Of a stretch of 64,000 bases of DNA, positions 13,807 through 26,594 are shown piece by piece. Source of the stretch: Perilla frutescens (Eukaryota; Streptophyta; Magnoliopsida; Lamiales; Lamiaceae); the NCBI GenBank assembly GCA_026008535.1, contig BRKX01000009.1, positions 64,639,720 through 64,703,719 on the forward strand, written 5' to 3'. Under the pieces are notes generated by a model. The model was not told the DNA's origin. It saw only the letters and a list, made by a program, of their open reading frames with translations, and did no database searches. Within the stretch, counting starts at the first letter, position 1. Every line of letters starts with the position of its first letter. The position numbers were made by a program, and so were the translations under genes.

Positions 13807-13836
13807 TCTCTCTCTCTCTCTCCCTCTCTCTCTCTC
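13807..13836. repeat. CT-rich tract in the 5' leader of the DUF642 gene
   Basis: Near-pure CT repeat about 105 bases before the start codon. CT/GA tracts are common in plant core promoters and 5' UTRs. It also explains the arginine/glutamate-repeat minus-strand frame at 13624-13986. Confidence 0.8.
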
Positions 13837-13940
13837 CTCCCACTGTAGAAAAACTGTACTCCCTCTGCTAATACACACGCAGAGATAGATACATCGAGTT
13901 TTAAGAGAGAGAACCAGAAAGGGATCATTCGACATTAAAG

Positions 13941-16900
13941 ATGATTTGGAGCTCAACATTATGCATCCGCCTCTCTGTACTCGCATTACTATTCGCTTTC
14001 TCTGCTGCTGCTGCAGTTGAAGACGGTATGCCCTCTCTCTCTCTCTAACTAAATGCTTCCGATTTCAAGCTATTTCAGCCTCAAAACCTTTCGTACTCGA
14101 AAGATCTGCGGATTTACGATCGAAATGTTGCTCTAGTGCGAGAATGTTGGTGTGTTTCTTCGGTTCGGTTTGTAGTGATTTTTGGGGGTGTGTGTAGAAT
14201 GAAAATGATTATCGCTTCACGCTTTCAATACGATGTCGCACCGGCCCCACCAGTCAAATTCCCTCACTCACCTTTAATTTCTTGTGCCAATCTCACATAC
14301 TCACATTTATGGTGGATTCATTTCTGCACATTTTTGTGAATTTTTGTGGTAAGCCTGCTTGAGTGTACCCTTATGTATACGGTCACGGGAAATTCTACGC
14401 TAACTCATGAGTGGCGTTAAATTTAGACTCGGATATAATATAATAGTTAAATTGCACTTTGATATTTATATTTTTTATTTATTTTTAGATAGTCTATTTT
14501 TTTCAAAATTAATAAAACAATACCCGTTTTTTCAAAAAAAAATATTTAAATTTACCATTTGATCAATTTTACGGCAAAAATGGTATGAAATTGATTGTAT
14601 CTTAAGATTTCTTGTTTGGAGGTTTTTTTTAAGCAAATAGAAAATATAAATATTAAAATACAATCAATTACACATGATTTCCGTGCTGAAAATTTGATCA
14701 AATGGTAGATTTGTGAGTTTTTTGAAAAAATGGGTACTAGTATAGTATTTTTGAAAAAAAAAATATTTTAAAAAAAAATCTAAAATGTAAGTATCGAAGT
14801 GTAATTTACCCTAATATAATTGATGGATTTAGTTGCGTTAATGAAGTACGAGATGAAATACTATTTACAATATAATGATTTATAATCTTAGAATATTAGA
14901 CAATGTTGTATGTGAGAGAAAAGTATTTAGAATCTTAGTTTATAAGCTGTTTTATTTTTTTTGTGCACTCTCCATGTATAGTAGTGATAAACTGATAATT
15001 TCTAATTATTTTACCTATGTGTGATGATATTTTTCTCTCTATTTAAAGCACGTGTTTTAAAATAAAAGGCTATATGTGTGACAAAATGCCCAACATATCA
15101 CCGTCAACTCCCATCTCTTGTGATGGGACAAATATATTGGCTTATACAATTTAATCCCTTCTTACTCGTGTCCAATTCATATTTTCTTCGTTGTAATATT
15201 TTCTTTAAATATATAGGACGTTATTATTACTCCCTTTCTCCTGATTATATAGTTCATTTTCTACTCGCACGTGTATTAAAAATATTTGTGAAAATAAGAT
15301 ATTAAAGCTAAACTTCCAATAATACTCTTATTGAATATTCATGACTTTCAAATTTTAAGTAGTTAGTTTTTTTAATTTTCAAGATTCAACAAGAGTGTAC
15401 TTGTATATTACTATGGAAATTAATAATACTTATAGTAATGAGATTATATAATTATGACACCTCAAAATAGTAATAGCGACTATATAATCGGGACAAAGGG
15501 AGTAGTTAAAAAAAATTCTTTTATAGCCATTTGCTCCATTCTCAACTGTACATTTTACTTTATCTTGTTTTCACTTTTCACTTTCCTTGTGCATTTTATA
15601 AAAAAACAAGTGGCATCGTGCTTTGCATTATTGTTATGTCCATTTTAAAATTTTCATTTCCTTAAATCAATTAACTAAAGTTTTAAAATGGGTATAACCA
15701 TAATCCAACGATTGAAACACGAGATGTAACACGAACGAACGGGAGAGTGGCATGATGGGCTTCTTCCTTTCACACAATGGTAGATCTACACGAGCAAGTT
15801 TATCGATAATTGGGCCGCCGCTGGGCTCCCAATGTTGAAAATGAAAACGCACTTTTGTCCATTTTGGGACTTCGAGATCCTTTTTTTTCCCTTTTTTTTT
15901 TGGTAAAAACGCGTTTTCTTGAGATTGCCTAAAGGGGAGTAGCGATTTTTGTCTTATTGTTGGCGTGTAGCTTATCGTCTTCGCAAATACAGCATTTCCC
16001 CATGTGAATTCCTGGTCCATTAATAACCCTCTGTAAAACCTTTGGGGCCCATTATTTTTTTTTTTTTGTGACGAGAGAAATCTGTATTTATTTTTTTCAT
16101 GAATTCGTATTGAAGACATTCACTATACACGTATATGCAATAGCTCGTAAACCACACGAGAGAGAGGTATGTTGTATTATTGGAGGACCCATCCACTTAT
16201 TATTTTCTGCACACATTTATTGGATTTTATAACAATGTGGATACAAAATCTTACATGATAGTTTGGAATATAGGTAACCTCTAAATCTTAGCCAATAGCT
16301 ATAGCTAATTAGCTACCGACACGGTTTATTAAAATTGTTTCTTGTTTCTTATTGAGAGTGTTTTTCAGAATAATTTTATCTTTAGTTCTAAGAATTACTT
16401 TTTTGTTTTCCCTATATATTTTCAATTGTAGAAGGACTCGTATAATAATTCTATTATCTGTTGTAAATTCATACTAGTTTTATGCATGTGTGAATGTAGG
16501 GGATGACACATCGTTTATTTGACATGTTTAAATAATTGAACACAAGATTATAATATTTGATAAATATAAGATATGAAAGTTAAATAATGCTTTATCATGT
16601 CATGTGAAACTTTCACATTCCGGTCGAGTTATCTCACTCCACCAACTAAGTCATTCGACGTCTGAATTTGAAAATTGCAGGCGCACTCATAAATGGTGAC
16701 TTCGAGACCCCTCCGACCGGGGGGTTCTCCTCAGAACCGGGCATCTCCGACGGCCCCATCACGATCCCCGGGTGGAAGACCAACGGCACGGTGGAGGCGG
16801 TGGAGTCGGGGGAGAAGCAAGGGGGGATGATCCTGATCGTGCCAGAGGGGGCCCACGCGGTGCGGCTGGGGAACGATGCCGAGATCAGCCAGGAGGTGGC

Positions 16901-18208
16901 GGTGGAGAAGGGGGCCCTCTACTCCGTCACGTTCAGCGCCGCCCGCACGTGCGCGCAGCTGGAGGCGCTGAACGTGTCGGTACCGCCAGCGTCGCAGACG
17001 ATCGATCTGCAGACGCTGTACAGCGTGCAGGGGTGGGATTCCTACGCATGGGCGTTTCAGGCGGCGGAGGAGAATGCAAAGGTGGTGTTTAGAAATCCCG
17101 GCATGGAGGATGACCCCACTTGTGGCCCCATCATTGACGATATTGCCATCAAGAAGCTCTTTGTTCCCGATAGGCCCAAAGGTTAGTATGGTCATTTCGT
17201 AAATAATACTTCACTTTTTGGAAGATCAGTTCAAGCTAGATTGATGCAATGTGCATTTTTAAATGTGTGTATATATATATATATATATATTATCGTAGTT
17301 ATGCAGTTAAAGTGTCAAGATTGTTCAAGTCCAATAAGCATATCAATCTTAGTGGTATAATGTAGTTTATTACCATGAACAAAATCTGGCAATATTTATT
17401 TGTATGATGAAGAAATTTGGTAGAATTTGTGATATCCTGTTTCATGAATTCCCTTCACATTAATTTTAGAAACTACATAGGAAAGATTGGATTGAATGCT
17501 AATATTTTTAAGTCCATAATTGGTATAACAGATTGAATGTTAAGACTGCACATTCATGAGATGAGATTTCTTCGTTTTTAAATTAGTTCTTGAGCTTTAC
17601 ATCAATATGCAGATAACGCAGTTGTAAATGGAGATTTCGAAGAAGGGCCATGGATGTTCAGAAATGAGTCGTTGGGCGTGCTTCTCCCGACCAATCTCGA
17701 TGAAGAGACATCCGCTCTGCCCGGTTGGATAGTCGAGTCGAACAGAGCAGTCCGATACATCGACTACTACCACTTCTCCGTCCCCGGAGGCAAACGAGCA
17801 GTCGAGTTGCTCTCCGGGAAGGAGGGCATAATCTCGCAGATGGTGGAGACCAAGCCTAACAAGCCTTACAGGCTCACATTCTCCTTAGGCCAAGCAGGGG
17901 ATGCTTGCAAGCAGCCGTTGGCCGTGATGGCGTTTGCCGGTGATCAGGCACAGAACATACACTACACGCCCAACTCGAACTCCACGTTCCAGACCGCGAA
18001 CGTCAACTTCACGGCAAGGGCGGACAGGACTCGTGTCGCCTTCTACAGCGTGTATTACAACACGAGGACGGATGACATGAGCTCGCTGTGTGGCCCGGTC
18101 GTGGACGACGTTAGAGTTGAGCTTTCGGGTTCGAGCATGGTGAGGTTTGGGGGGTTGGGATTGATCTTGTTGTTGTGTTGCCAGTTGCTGGTTTTGGTTT
18201 TTGTTTAG
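13941..18208 (+). CDS. DUF642 cell-wall protein with predicted GPI anchor (3 exons)
   Basis: Exons 13941-14025, 16681-17181 and 17613-18208 join in phase to 393 codons, with GT-AG at both introns. Residues 1 to about 25 form a signal peptide ending in an Ala-rich stretch. Two DUF642/galactose-binding-like modules follow. The first opens ALINGDFETPP and contains a CGPIIDD motif; the second opens AVVNGDFEEGPW and has CGPVVDD near its end. The last 20 or so residues are strongly hydrophobic (GLGLILLLCCQLLVLVFV) after a Ser/Gly-rich site, which looks like a GPI-attachment signal. Only some DUF642 subgroups have such a tail, e.g. the Arabidopsis At1g29980/At2g34510 type. Family members are extracellular and are linked to pectin and pectin methylesterase regulation. 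Exon 2 is markedly GC-rich. Intron 1 (2,655 bp) holds two MITEs. Confidence 0.93.
14445..14811. mobile_element. MITE with 9-bp TSD in DUF642 intron 1
   Basis: The left end AGTTAAATTGCACTTTGATA matches the inverted right end GGGTAAATTACACTTCGATA. TAATATAAT is exactly duplicated at 14436-14444 and 14812-14820. A related, interrupted copy starts at 53930. Confidence 0.88.
15240..15502. mobile_element. Stowaway-type MITE (ATTATATAG subfamily) in DUF642 intron 1
   Basis: Begins CTCCCTTTCTCCTGATTATA and ends inverted ...TATAATCGGGACAAAGGGAG, flanked by TA on both sides. Relatives are at 52151-52385 and 54581-54806. Confidence 0.9.
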
Positions 18209-18869
18209 AAAGGGGGGTTTGGGTTGGAGGCTTAATTAAGTTGTTGTAATGTGTGGAATTGGGAGCATAGGTAAACCAAGCTCCCATGTTTTTTATTTAT
18301 GTGTTTAATGTTATTTTTTAGTTTGCAGTGATGGAAATGAAATGTTTTGACCACCTTGGATCTGGTGTTCGTGCGAGATTTTCTGTTGCATTTTCGTGTT
18401 CGTTCGCATAGAGCATTAGAATTCCTACAGGCTACCACATCTACCACATTACGTGTTTTTCGATTGAATTTATACATGAAGTATTATTTTACTCCGTGTT
18501 TCGCCATTAAATTTATTAATTTTTCTTGGTTTTTATCTTCAATTTAAATTTATTGCAATTTGTGGTTTAATTTTAAAATTATTAATTATTCTTAATTTCA
18601 CCCAAATAAGATTTATAATTATTTTTAAAATTTATTATTTTATTTTTAATTAATAATTGATTATTAGTATTATTGTTTCATAATTATTAGGATCTAAAAA
18701 ATAACAATTTTTTGTTATTAAATGTTGAATATGATCTATTATTTTATAATTAATTTTTATTCATATAATAATTATTATTAAATCATAACTTTAATATTAT
18801 AATGTGGAGTGAAAACACTACAATGTAACATGAAATTCGAACCACGACTTGAGAATATTGAGTTCTAAT
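18209..18869. other. 3' flank of the DUF642 gene, AT-rich
   Basis: 3' UTR and intergenic DNA. No further gene is seen. Confidence 0.6.
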
Positions 18870-19133
18870 TAGAGGTGGCAATTTAGGTCTGGTCCAATCA
18901 AATTTCGAACTGAGCTGAGCTAAGATTTTGTTGGCCCGAAATGACTTCGAGTCGGGTTGGCCCAAAACATATAATGCCCTAAATGGGTCGCGCCGCATGA
19001 TCCAAAAATTGAAAAAATACATTTAGCCCCGCGGGGTAGCCCATCCCGCTTTTGTGCGGGCTGGACTTTTAAAATGTCGACCGAACTCCTTTTGAACCGG
19101 GCTGATTTAATTTTTACCGTTTTGCCACCCCTA
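18870..19133. mobile_element. hAT-type MITE with TAGAGGTGGCAA termini
   Basis: The left end TAGAGGTGGCAATTTAGG pairs with the inverted right end TAGGGGTGGCAAAACGG. The interior has the GGCCC/GGGTTGG-rich composition usual for this plant MITE type. The target duplication is not clear, so this copy is old or its borders are off by a few bases. Confidence 0.65.
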
Positions 19134-20261
19134 GACTTCTAAAAGTGTCTCGAGCGGAGACTCCAAACACCAATTTGCCCTTTGAATAAAGCTCCAACGG
19201 AAGCGGTATATGAAACTGTAAAATGGGGAAGAGGAGAGAGGGATGTTATTTTTTGCGTTCATCCCTCTTCAACTGTAAAACTTTTTTTTTTTTTTCAATT
19301 TTTTTATGTTGTTTTTTATCGTTTTTTTTTCATTTTGCGTATGTTGTTTATAATTTATTGTATTTCAAATAATGTGTTGTAAATTAATATTGAAATTTAG
19401 TATATATGATAAATTTAATTAAATGCAAATGTTGAAACACAAAATTAAATTAGATAAAAATTACACCAAAAATAAACTAAATTAAAGTATTGAATTTGTT
19501 CCTAAAAAAATTAAAATAAATTTGTTTCAATAATTATTATAAAATGTTGAATGAAATCTGCTTAGATTGATAGATGTTCATTAAATGAAATTGTATATAT
19601 TATTATTCGTTAGCAATTATAAAGTAATAATTATAAAATGAATCAAGGGAATATTATGAAATATTCTCTTTTGATGTAAATTTATAGTATATACCACCGG
19701 AGATAGAATGCAGATTATGCTGTGTTTTAGTGATAGTGATGTTGTATTATAGATTTATAGTGCAGATTGTTACAAATGACCTAATACGTCCCTATAAATT
19801 TTGTGTACCTAATTTATTTTTTCGAGGAACTTAGAGTATTTATCATTACTTTTGGAAAGATGATAATTCAAGAAATAAATGCAACGGATTGATAAAATCA
19901 GGTTGTAGTTTAATTACTTTCTAGCACATAGGTTCATTAATTAATTAATCTGCTTGGTATTATAGCTGCCCTAGCATTTAAAATATATGGCTACTTTAAT
20001 TTATTTTTTTAATTTGGCGTGCCATAATATAAAACTAGATTGAATATGAGATCTATCTAATTATTACTAATTAGGTTCATTAATAACTTATTTATGAATG
20101 TAGGAGAAGCTGATGGAATTAATTGACCAGTCCAAAGCCTTTTTGTGCATTTTCTACCTGATGAGGTACAATAATTATTATTGTTATAGGTTTTTTCTTT
20201 TTTTCTTAGGCTTTTTTTTTTTTTAGGAAATTCTCAGGCAAATAATTGTTATCATTACAAT

Positions 20262-20628
20262 TAGAGCTGACAGATCGGGCTGTCCGGCCCGGCCCGATCC
20301 GAAAATTCAGGCCTATGACAAACTTCAGGTCGGGTCAGTTCATTTTTTTGAGGCTTGGCCCGGAATCATTTCGGGCTATTTTTGAGGTCCGGCCCGGCCC
20401 AAAAAGGCGGGTCCGGCCGCCCCTCGCGGGCCTAGTGTATTTTTGGCATTTTGGGCCAAAAAGTCCGGCCCGTACGGGCCTTTCTCATTTTCAAGCCAAG
20501 TCGGGCCCGCTTAAAATTATTCCGGTCCTAAATTTTTGAAACTTAACCCGGCCCAAAATTCTTCCGGACCTAGTTTTTTTAGCCCGATCCGGCCCGAAAA
20601 GCAGTCCGGGTCGAAATTGTCGGCTCTA
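20262..20628. mobile_element. hAT-type MITE, GGCCCGG-rich
   Basis: Termini are TAGAGCTGACAGATCGGG and, inverted, TAGAGCCGACAATTTCGACC. Flanking octamers ATTACAAT and GTTAGAAT agree at 6 of 8. The interior is built of repeated GGCCCGG/CCGGGCC words that could fold extensively. The 97-codon plus frame over it is only this repeat read through. Confidence 0.75.
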
Positions 20629-20636
20629 GTTAGAAT

Positions 20637-22787
20637 CATAGAAATTTGAATTTGTAGGACTGAAAACATTGCAATCTAATAAAGCACAAAAAAAAAAGCT
20701 TTAGCGACGACCAAGATGTTAGAAATAGAAGAAACATAAATATATTATGGCAAAGTCTCTTATACATCACTCCAGACCCGATAAAGCTCATACATCCATT
20801 AAATGGTTCCCAATGTTGACCCGTAAAAAAAAAATCAGTATCAATCATAACATTAAAAAATATCACTTAAAATTCAAAAAGTATCATTTGTATCATTAAA
20901 AAGTAATTGGTTTGCTACTTATCTTATAAAAGTAATTGTTCTATTCCAATTAATGTTTAGAGTTTAGGGAGGGTTTAAGTTTTTTATGGTTCATAGTCTT
21001 TTAGGTTTTTTTTTTTGTATTTTTAGGAATTTTTGTTGTGTTTTTTAGGTTTATTAATCTCAATTAAGAGGTATATTTATTTCAAAAAAAAATATTAAAT
21101 TCATTCACTTTTATTTTAGGATTCACTAATTCCATTTAGGGTATATATTTGTTTCAAAATTTAGTTTTTTTTTCAATTAATATTTATATTGATTTCAAAA
21201 AAATTAAATTAATTATTGAGCGTAGTGCACGAGGCCACGCGCTAACATCTGGTAAGTGCATTGCGCGAGTCGCCGAATTTTTAAAAAAAAATCATTTACT
21301 TTAATTTTAAGGTCCATTAAATCAATTTCAGGATATCTACTTATATTTATTTCAAAAAATTAAATTAATTCATTTTAATTTTTAGGATTCACTAACTGTA
21401 TTTTAGGGTATATAATGGGAAAAATAGAAAAATTGAAAAAAAGGAAAAAAAATAAAAAAAAGTAAAAAAATATATATTTCTGGCACTTGTACCCCACGTG
21501 CCCCGCGTGGGGTCTACGCACCCGAAATGAATCAGTTTTTAGGAGGGGTGTCAGGCCTTATTGGGCTTGGACCAGTGTGATGAGTCCATGTCCATATATC
21601 TAATGTATATGAGACCACCTCATATATTATTGGATATGAGTTTGAATTTGTATGTTAACCAATCTTACTAATTTTGATATGTAAAATGATCTAAAATAAA
21701 TTTGTTTGCAATGCAGAAAACACGGGATGTGATCTTTGTATTGTTGATATCGATGGATGCGATGAAACATATATACTTTATTTACTTATGAATAAATATG
21801 ATTCTAGATAAATGCATATATATTAATAAAGTAATCAAATTACCTTATACACCCTTATGTGAAATGAATTAAATATGGATGTTTGAATGCATTAAATGAA
21901 GGTTAATTTGAGAAAAATCTGAAATTTTTACTTCGATTGTGTAGAATTACACTCTTTGAGAAACAAAAATAAAGTGTCAAAATAACATTTATTCAGAAAA
22001 TGAAGGGAGTATCTGTGTTCTTTTCTTGCATATACACTTACAATCTCATAAATACCAGTGTAAGTAAGCATTTTGACTTGTGTGCAAGATGTGCATTGGC
22101 AACACATGTATTATGATTCATTCTCGTTTATTATGCTTGGTACAACATGTAAAACAACAGTTCGCCCGCCAAATGTCATCTAGATCGAACTATGGTTGTA
22201 TACAAGAACAAAATACCTCTTTCGCCCGTTCATAATTAACATCCATAAGGAGAACAACAATTCGGCCGCCAAATGTCCTCTAGGTCGAACCCGTGGTACA
22301 AAGGTTTTTTCCTACGTACTGTGAATGCCGGAATGTTTTGCCAATTAAATGTGATTTGCAGGCTAAATACGTGCTTGCACATATCATAAGAGAGCAATAG
22401 TGTGAAACTTTAGATCACAACTTCATATAGAGTAGATCACCCAAGTTAAAAGCAATTTCTTTAAAATTATGGTTTTCTTTAAAATGGATTTTACATTCAA
22501 AATCGTGTTAATTGTTAAAGTGAGACTATAATATTTCATTAATTCTTGAAGAAGGTTCCCAAAGTTTTTTGTGGCCATCGTTTGTTGTCTCAAGTTTATG
22601 TTATATCAGCCAATTAATTTGTGAAAATGACATGCAAATTAAATGGCTTTATTGCCATCAAAAGGAAATCTGTGTGGGGTGAGTCTTTATCATCAAATTT
22701 GGATAAAATTACGAGTTTTATAATGATTTTTTTTATTCCATTTTCTTTGTGTTACGTCTCATATTTTAATAATATTAATGCACGTCA
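20637..22787. other. Intergenic DNA, nothing coding recognised
   Basis: From about 21060 to 21420 a degenerate unit recurs (TTTCAAAAAA...TTAGGATTCACTAA...TTAGGGTATAT). A short perfect-looking palindrome, CCCCACGTG...CGCGTGGGG, sits at about 21492-21512. No gene found. Confidence 0.5.
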
Positions 22788-22796
22788 TGTGCATTA

Positions 22797-23174
22797 GGGA
22801 TAAAATCATCTAATTCACTTTTCATGTCTCACTATATATTGTGTTGCACTATAAATTTTAATATTTTTAAAATGTTTATTACAAAAATGAATTTTATTAT
22901 AGTATTATACAACTCGTAATCAACATTTATTGCTAAAAATTTAAAAATTATATACCATACTTTTGGAATAATCAACCATATTAATCAATTATATTAACTA
23001 AAAAAACAAGAAATAAATATTAAAAAATAAATATAAACCCTAAATAATAATTATAAAATTAAACTAAGTCACAACAAATTGAAATTGAAGAATTTTTTTT
23101 TGATGAAAACCGAATAAAAATCAAATTGGGACACCAAATATTATAGAAAAAAGTAGGATATAGGATTTCATTTG
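22797..23174. mobile_element. MITE with about 9-bp TSD (family M1)
   Basis: Starts GGGATAAAATCATCTAATTC and ends ...AGGATTTCATTTG. Flanks are TGTGCATTA (22788-22796) and TGTGCATTG (23175-23183), an 8 of 9 match. Over most of its length it matches the copy at 32067-32459, which has clearer TIRs (AAAATCCTCTAGTCCACTTTT versus inverted GAAATCCTTTATCCCACTTTT). Confidence 0.82.
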
Positions 23175-23183
23175 TGTGCATTG

Positions 23184-24935
23184 AATACCATATGCTATGA
23201 TGAACTATATTTGATAATCATAATTTACATATAACATTTGTATACCAGATGAAGCATGAAATATAATACAAACATGAATCAAATGTAGGTGACATGGCAA
23301 CATTAATTATGGTTGAACAATCATTGTTTTATACTTTCGAGTTTGCTTACATGACATATTGACCTATATAGAATAACGAGAGAATAACGATTAACCTTGC
23401 ATTAAGTTTTATGTGGGTTAGAAAAACAATATTATTTTAGCGTGCTATTTTTCTTATATTTTCTAGAGTTGATGGCACCGCTCCATTTTTTCCATTTTCC
23501 TTTTTCCTAATTTTTAACAATACAAATTAATATCAATGAACTCTTAAATTTAAAGAGTTTTTTTAAAATAATATGTAACATTCATAAATCATAACTTCAA
23601 TTAGAAACTTCTAACTTCATTTTTATTATAAACAATAAAATTCATAATTTTTTATTTAAAGAAACAATCTCAAATAATAAGACAACTATATATTAACTTA
23701 TTGACTCTCTCTCCTCCCAAACCCTTCTCTTTCTCCATTCTTCACCCCAAAGCAGCAGCAGCAGTCGGCCATCTCCGTCGAAGCTAGCGAAGGTATATAT
23801 GGGGAAAAAAAATCCCTCGCCACCCTTGGATCCGCCGTTAATGACGTGTATGATCAGTGAACTATTATAATAGCACCTATTAATAAATTCTATAAAAAAT
23901 ACTTGATTAAATTTAATTATGTAGCACTGTCACATCATTGGTTGAATACTACGTAACTCTATCCGTATGAATAGGATCAATTTGCACTTTCTTAATCTTC
24001 AACCGTATCATACGATAAGTCAATCACTTAAATGTCATTTTCACAACTCATATTTGTTGGAAATTAACATCTTACAAGTTACAACTCTATTAGTCAATCA
24101 ACAATATTTTATATTTTTCCTCCAAAATAAATAAATTTATTATATTTAAGTTTCTTATGTCATACTTGTCCCAATGATATATATATATATAATGATATTT
24201 TACTTATCAAATTTCATGTCATGTCGCACTCCCACGTGGATTTTATTCTACTCGAGTAAATTTTATAACGCGTGTAGAAATAATATATAATCTTTGCAAT
24301 AAACTGCGGATATAACACCCTACATACGTTGTAGAATTCTCCCATATTTAACCTCTTTTAACATGTGTTTCATCATTTTATATACATACAATTTAAACTA
24401 ATCAACCTTTGTGGTTGTCTTGTACGAACTAGTTCAAGTGAACTCCACATCACCTCAACTGTTCATCACATGCCCAGCTGTATTACTTCCCCACATTCCA
24501 CTCATAATTTAACCATCTTTCCCGCTTCACCGTTAATCGACTCGAAATACACACTGAATACGAATTTGAATCTCAAGTTACCCGAAACCCTTCTCGGCCG
24601 TTATTAATTTATCTCGTATTTTATCTCATCAGCAACACGGGCGAGGCCCGCCTACCCGACATAGATTAAGGTTCATCACCTCGTATTTCATTTCTAACCC
24701 CATACTAACCACCTCCCGCCCCCCCACTACATTAGAAATTTAATATCCAACTTTCTAGATTACATACTATGGCACATTTATTTCACAAATATCAAATTTT
24801 CCAATAGTATATAAATCGCCCCGGCATTTTCGTAACGATAATCTAATATTTCATCTCGTATTTTATTTCACTAATTGAATAGCCACTCTTGACTATCAAA
24901 CACTCATCCAAACACAAAACCCACATTTTTTTTCC
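23184..24935. other. Intergenic DNA with a 5'-UTR-like relic
   Basis: At about 23700-23800 a CT-rich stretch, a GCAGCAGCAGCAG run and a short GC-richer block followed by GGTATATATGG resemble the leader and first donor site of a gene. No coding continuation is visible downstream. It may be a gene remnant or a non-coding first exon. Nothing else was recognised up to the CYP710A promoter. Confidence 0.4.
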
Positions 24936-24941
24936 CAACAC

Positions 24942-24948
24942 TATAAAT
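24942..24948 (+). promoter_or_regulatory. TATA box of CYP710A
   Basis: TATAAAT about 160 bases before the start codon, with transcription expected to begin near 24972. The intervening leader is dominated by the CT tract at 24978-25043. Confidence 0.7.
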
Positions 24949-24977
24949 CCTTCCCTGTGCAACTCAATTTAGATTTG

Positions 24978-24995
24978 GTCTCCCTCTCCCTCCCT

Positions 24996-25043
<48 letters not shown>
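24978..25043. repeat. CT microsatellite in the CYP710A 5' leader
   Basis: CCCT/CT repeat, pure CT over roughly the last 40 bases, ending about 60 bases before the ATG. Length variation here would alter the transcribed leader. Confidence 0.9.
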
Positions 25044-25044
<1 letters not shown>

Positions 25045-25106
25045 AACTCCACAACCAATTCAAAAAATCCTAGAGCGAGAAAACTAGAGAGAGAGAAGAG
25101 AGAGAA

Positions 25107-26594
25107 ATGGAGCTAACTTGGAGCACGATCACGCCATATTTCCCTCACATAATCTCCATTGTTGCTTTTTTACTCCTCCTGGAGCAGCTCTCCTACTTGA
25201 GAAAGAAGCGATTCCTCCCCGGCCCCTCGCTCGTCGCCCCCTTCGTCGGAAACGCTATTTCGCTCGTCGCCGATCCGACCAAATTCTGGGACCGGCAATC
25301 CGCCTACGCCAAATCCACGAGTTTGGGAATATCTGCAAATTATATTATCGGCCGCTACATTCTCTACATTTACAGCTCCGACCTATCTCACAAAATCTTC
25401 TCCAATGTCCGCCCCGACGCGTTCCACCTCGTCGGCCATCCATTCGGCAAGAAGCTCTTCGGCGATCATAACCTAATCTACATGTTCGGCCAGGATCACA
25501 AGGATCTCCGCCGTCAAATCGCCCCCAATTTCACCCCCAAAGCCCTGCAGATTTACACCGACCTTCAACAGAGGATTATTCTCAAACACCTGGCGTGCTG
25601 GTGCCGCCAGTCGCCGGAAAAGTCGACTCCCCTGAGACTTCTCTGCCGCGACATGAATTTGGAGACGTCGCAGACGGTCTTCGTCGGGCCGTATTTGGAT
25701 GAGGCGGCGCGGCGGCGGTTTAACGTTGATTACAATTTTTTCAATGTTGGATTGATGAAGCTGCCGATTGATTTGCCTGGATTCGCCTTCCGAAACGCGC
25801 GGCTGGCGGTGCACCGCCTCGTCGAGACTCTGGCCGGCTGCGCGGCGGCGAGCGAGGAGCGGATGAGGGCTGAGGAGGAGCCGTCGTGTTTGATTGATTT
25901 CTGGATGCATGAGAATCTCCGGCTGCTGGCGGAGAAGCCGTTCGATTACAGCCACAACGAAATCGGCGGCCACCTCTTTGATTTCCTGTTCGCCGCGCAG
26001 GACGCGTCGACGTCGTCGCTGCTGTGGGCGGTGGCGATGCTCGACTCCCACCGGCGCGTGCTGGAGAGAGTGAGGGAGGAGGTCGGGAAGTTCTGGACGC
26101 CGGAGAGCGGCGCCGCCATCCGCGGCGACGACCTGCGGGAGATGAAGTACACGGAGGCGGTGGCGCGCGAGGTCGTGAGGATCAGGGCTCCGGCGACCAT
26201 GGTGCCGCACATCGCCGGCGTGGATTTCCCGTTGACCGAGGACTACGTGATACCGAAGGGCACAATCGTCTTTCCGTCGGTGTTTGACTCGTCGTTTCAG
26301 GGGTTCACCGAGCCGGAGAAGTTCGACCCGGACCGGTTCTTGGAGGACCGGCAGGAGGACCGGGTTTATAAGAAGAACTTCCTTGCCTTCGGCGCTGGGT
26401 CCCACCAGTGTGTGGGCCAGAGGTATGCTATAAACCATCTGATGCTTTTCATCGCCATGTTTGTAACCCTCATCGATTTCAAGCGGGATAGAACGGACGG
26501 CTGTGATGAAATCGCCTACGTTCCCACGATCGTGCCCAAGGACGATTGCAGGGTTTTTCTGTCTCAGAGATGTAGCCGATTCCCGCCCTTGTAA
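25107..26594 (+). CDS. CYP710A: Cytochrome P450 CYP710A, sterol C-22 desaturase
   Basis: A single uninterrupted exon encodes 495 residues, the usual length and intronless structure of plant CYP710A genes. An N-terminal hydrophobic anchor (about residues 11-31) is followed by basic residues and the FLPGPS hinge (36-41). The I-helix motif AAQDASTS lies at 297-304, ExxR at 355-358 (EVVR), the PERF-type FDPDRF at 406-411, and the haem loop FGAGSHQCVG at 428-437 with the iron-ligating Cys435. CYP710A enzymes introduce the C-22 double bond, converting beta-sitosterol to stigmasterol in the ER membrane. All key residues are present. The second half is strongly GC-rich (about 25700-26350), which creates long antisense shadow frames. 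Substrate range cannot be read from sequence. Confidence 0.96.
   Translation: MELTWSTITPYFPHIISIVAFLLLLEQLSYLRKKRFLPGPSLVAPFVGNAISLVADPTKFWDRQSAYAKSTSLGISANYIIGRYILYIYSSDLSHKIFSNVRPDAFHLVGHPFGKKLFGDHNLIYMFGQDHKDLRRQIAPNFTPKALQIYTDLQQRIILKHLACWCRQSPEKSTPLRLLCRDMNLETSQTVFVGPYLDEAARRRFNVDYNFFNVGLMKLPIDLPGFAFRNARLAVHRLVETLAGCAAASEERMRAEEEPSCLIDFWMHENLRLLAEKPFDYSHNEIGGHLFDFLFAAQDASTSSLLWAVAMLDSHRRVLERVREEVGKFWTPESGAAIRGDDLREMKYTEAVAREVVRIRAPATMVPHIAGVDFPLTEDYVIPKGTIVFPSVFDSSFQGFTEPEKFDPDRFLEDRQEDRVYKKNFLAFGAGSHQCVGQRYAINHLMLFIAMFVTLIDFKRDRTDGCDEIAYVPTIVPKDDCRVFLSQRCSRFPPL

Noticed and set aside
13624..13986. 120-codon minus-strand ORF
   Set aside because: Antisense to the 5' leader and first exon of the DUF642 gene; its Arg/Glu run is the CT microsatellite.
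16731..17195. 154-codon minus-strand ORF opposite DUF642 exon 2
   Set aside because: A shadow of the GC-rich exon, with no recognisable domain.
25473..26438. 321-codon minus-strand ORF opposite CYP710A
   Set aside because: It is antisense to a clear P450 with all motifs. It is open because of the GC-rich third positions of CYP710A, and it is Arg/His/Leu/Pro-rich with no domain.
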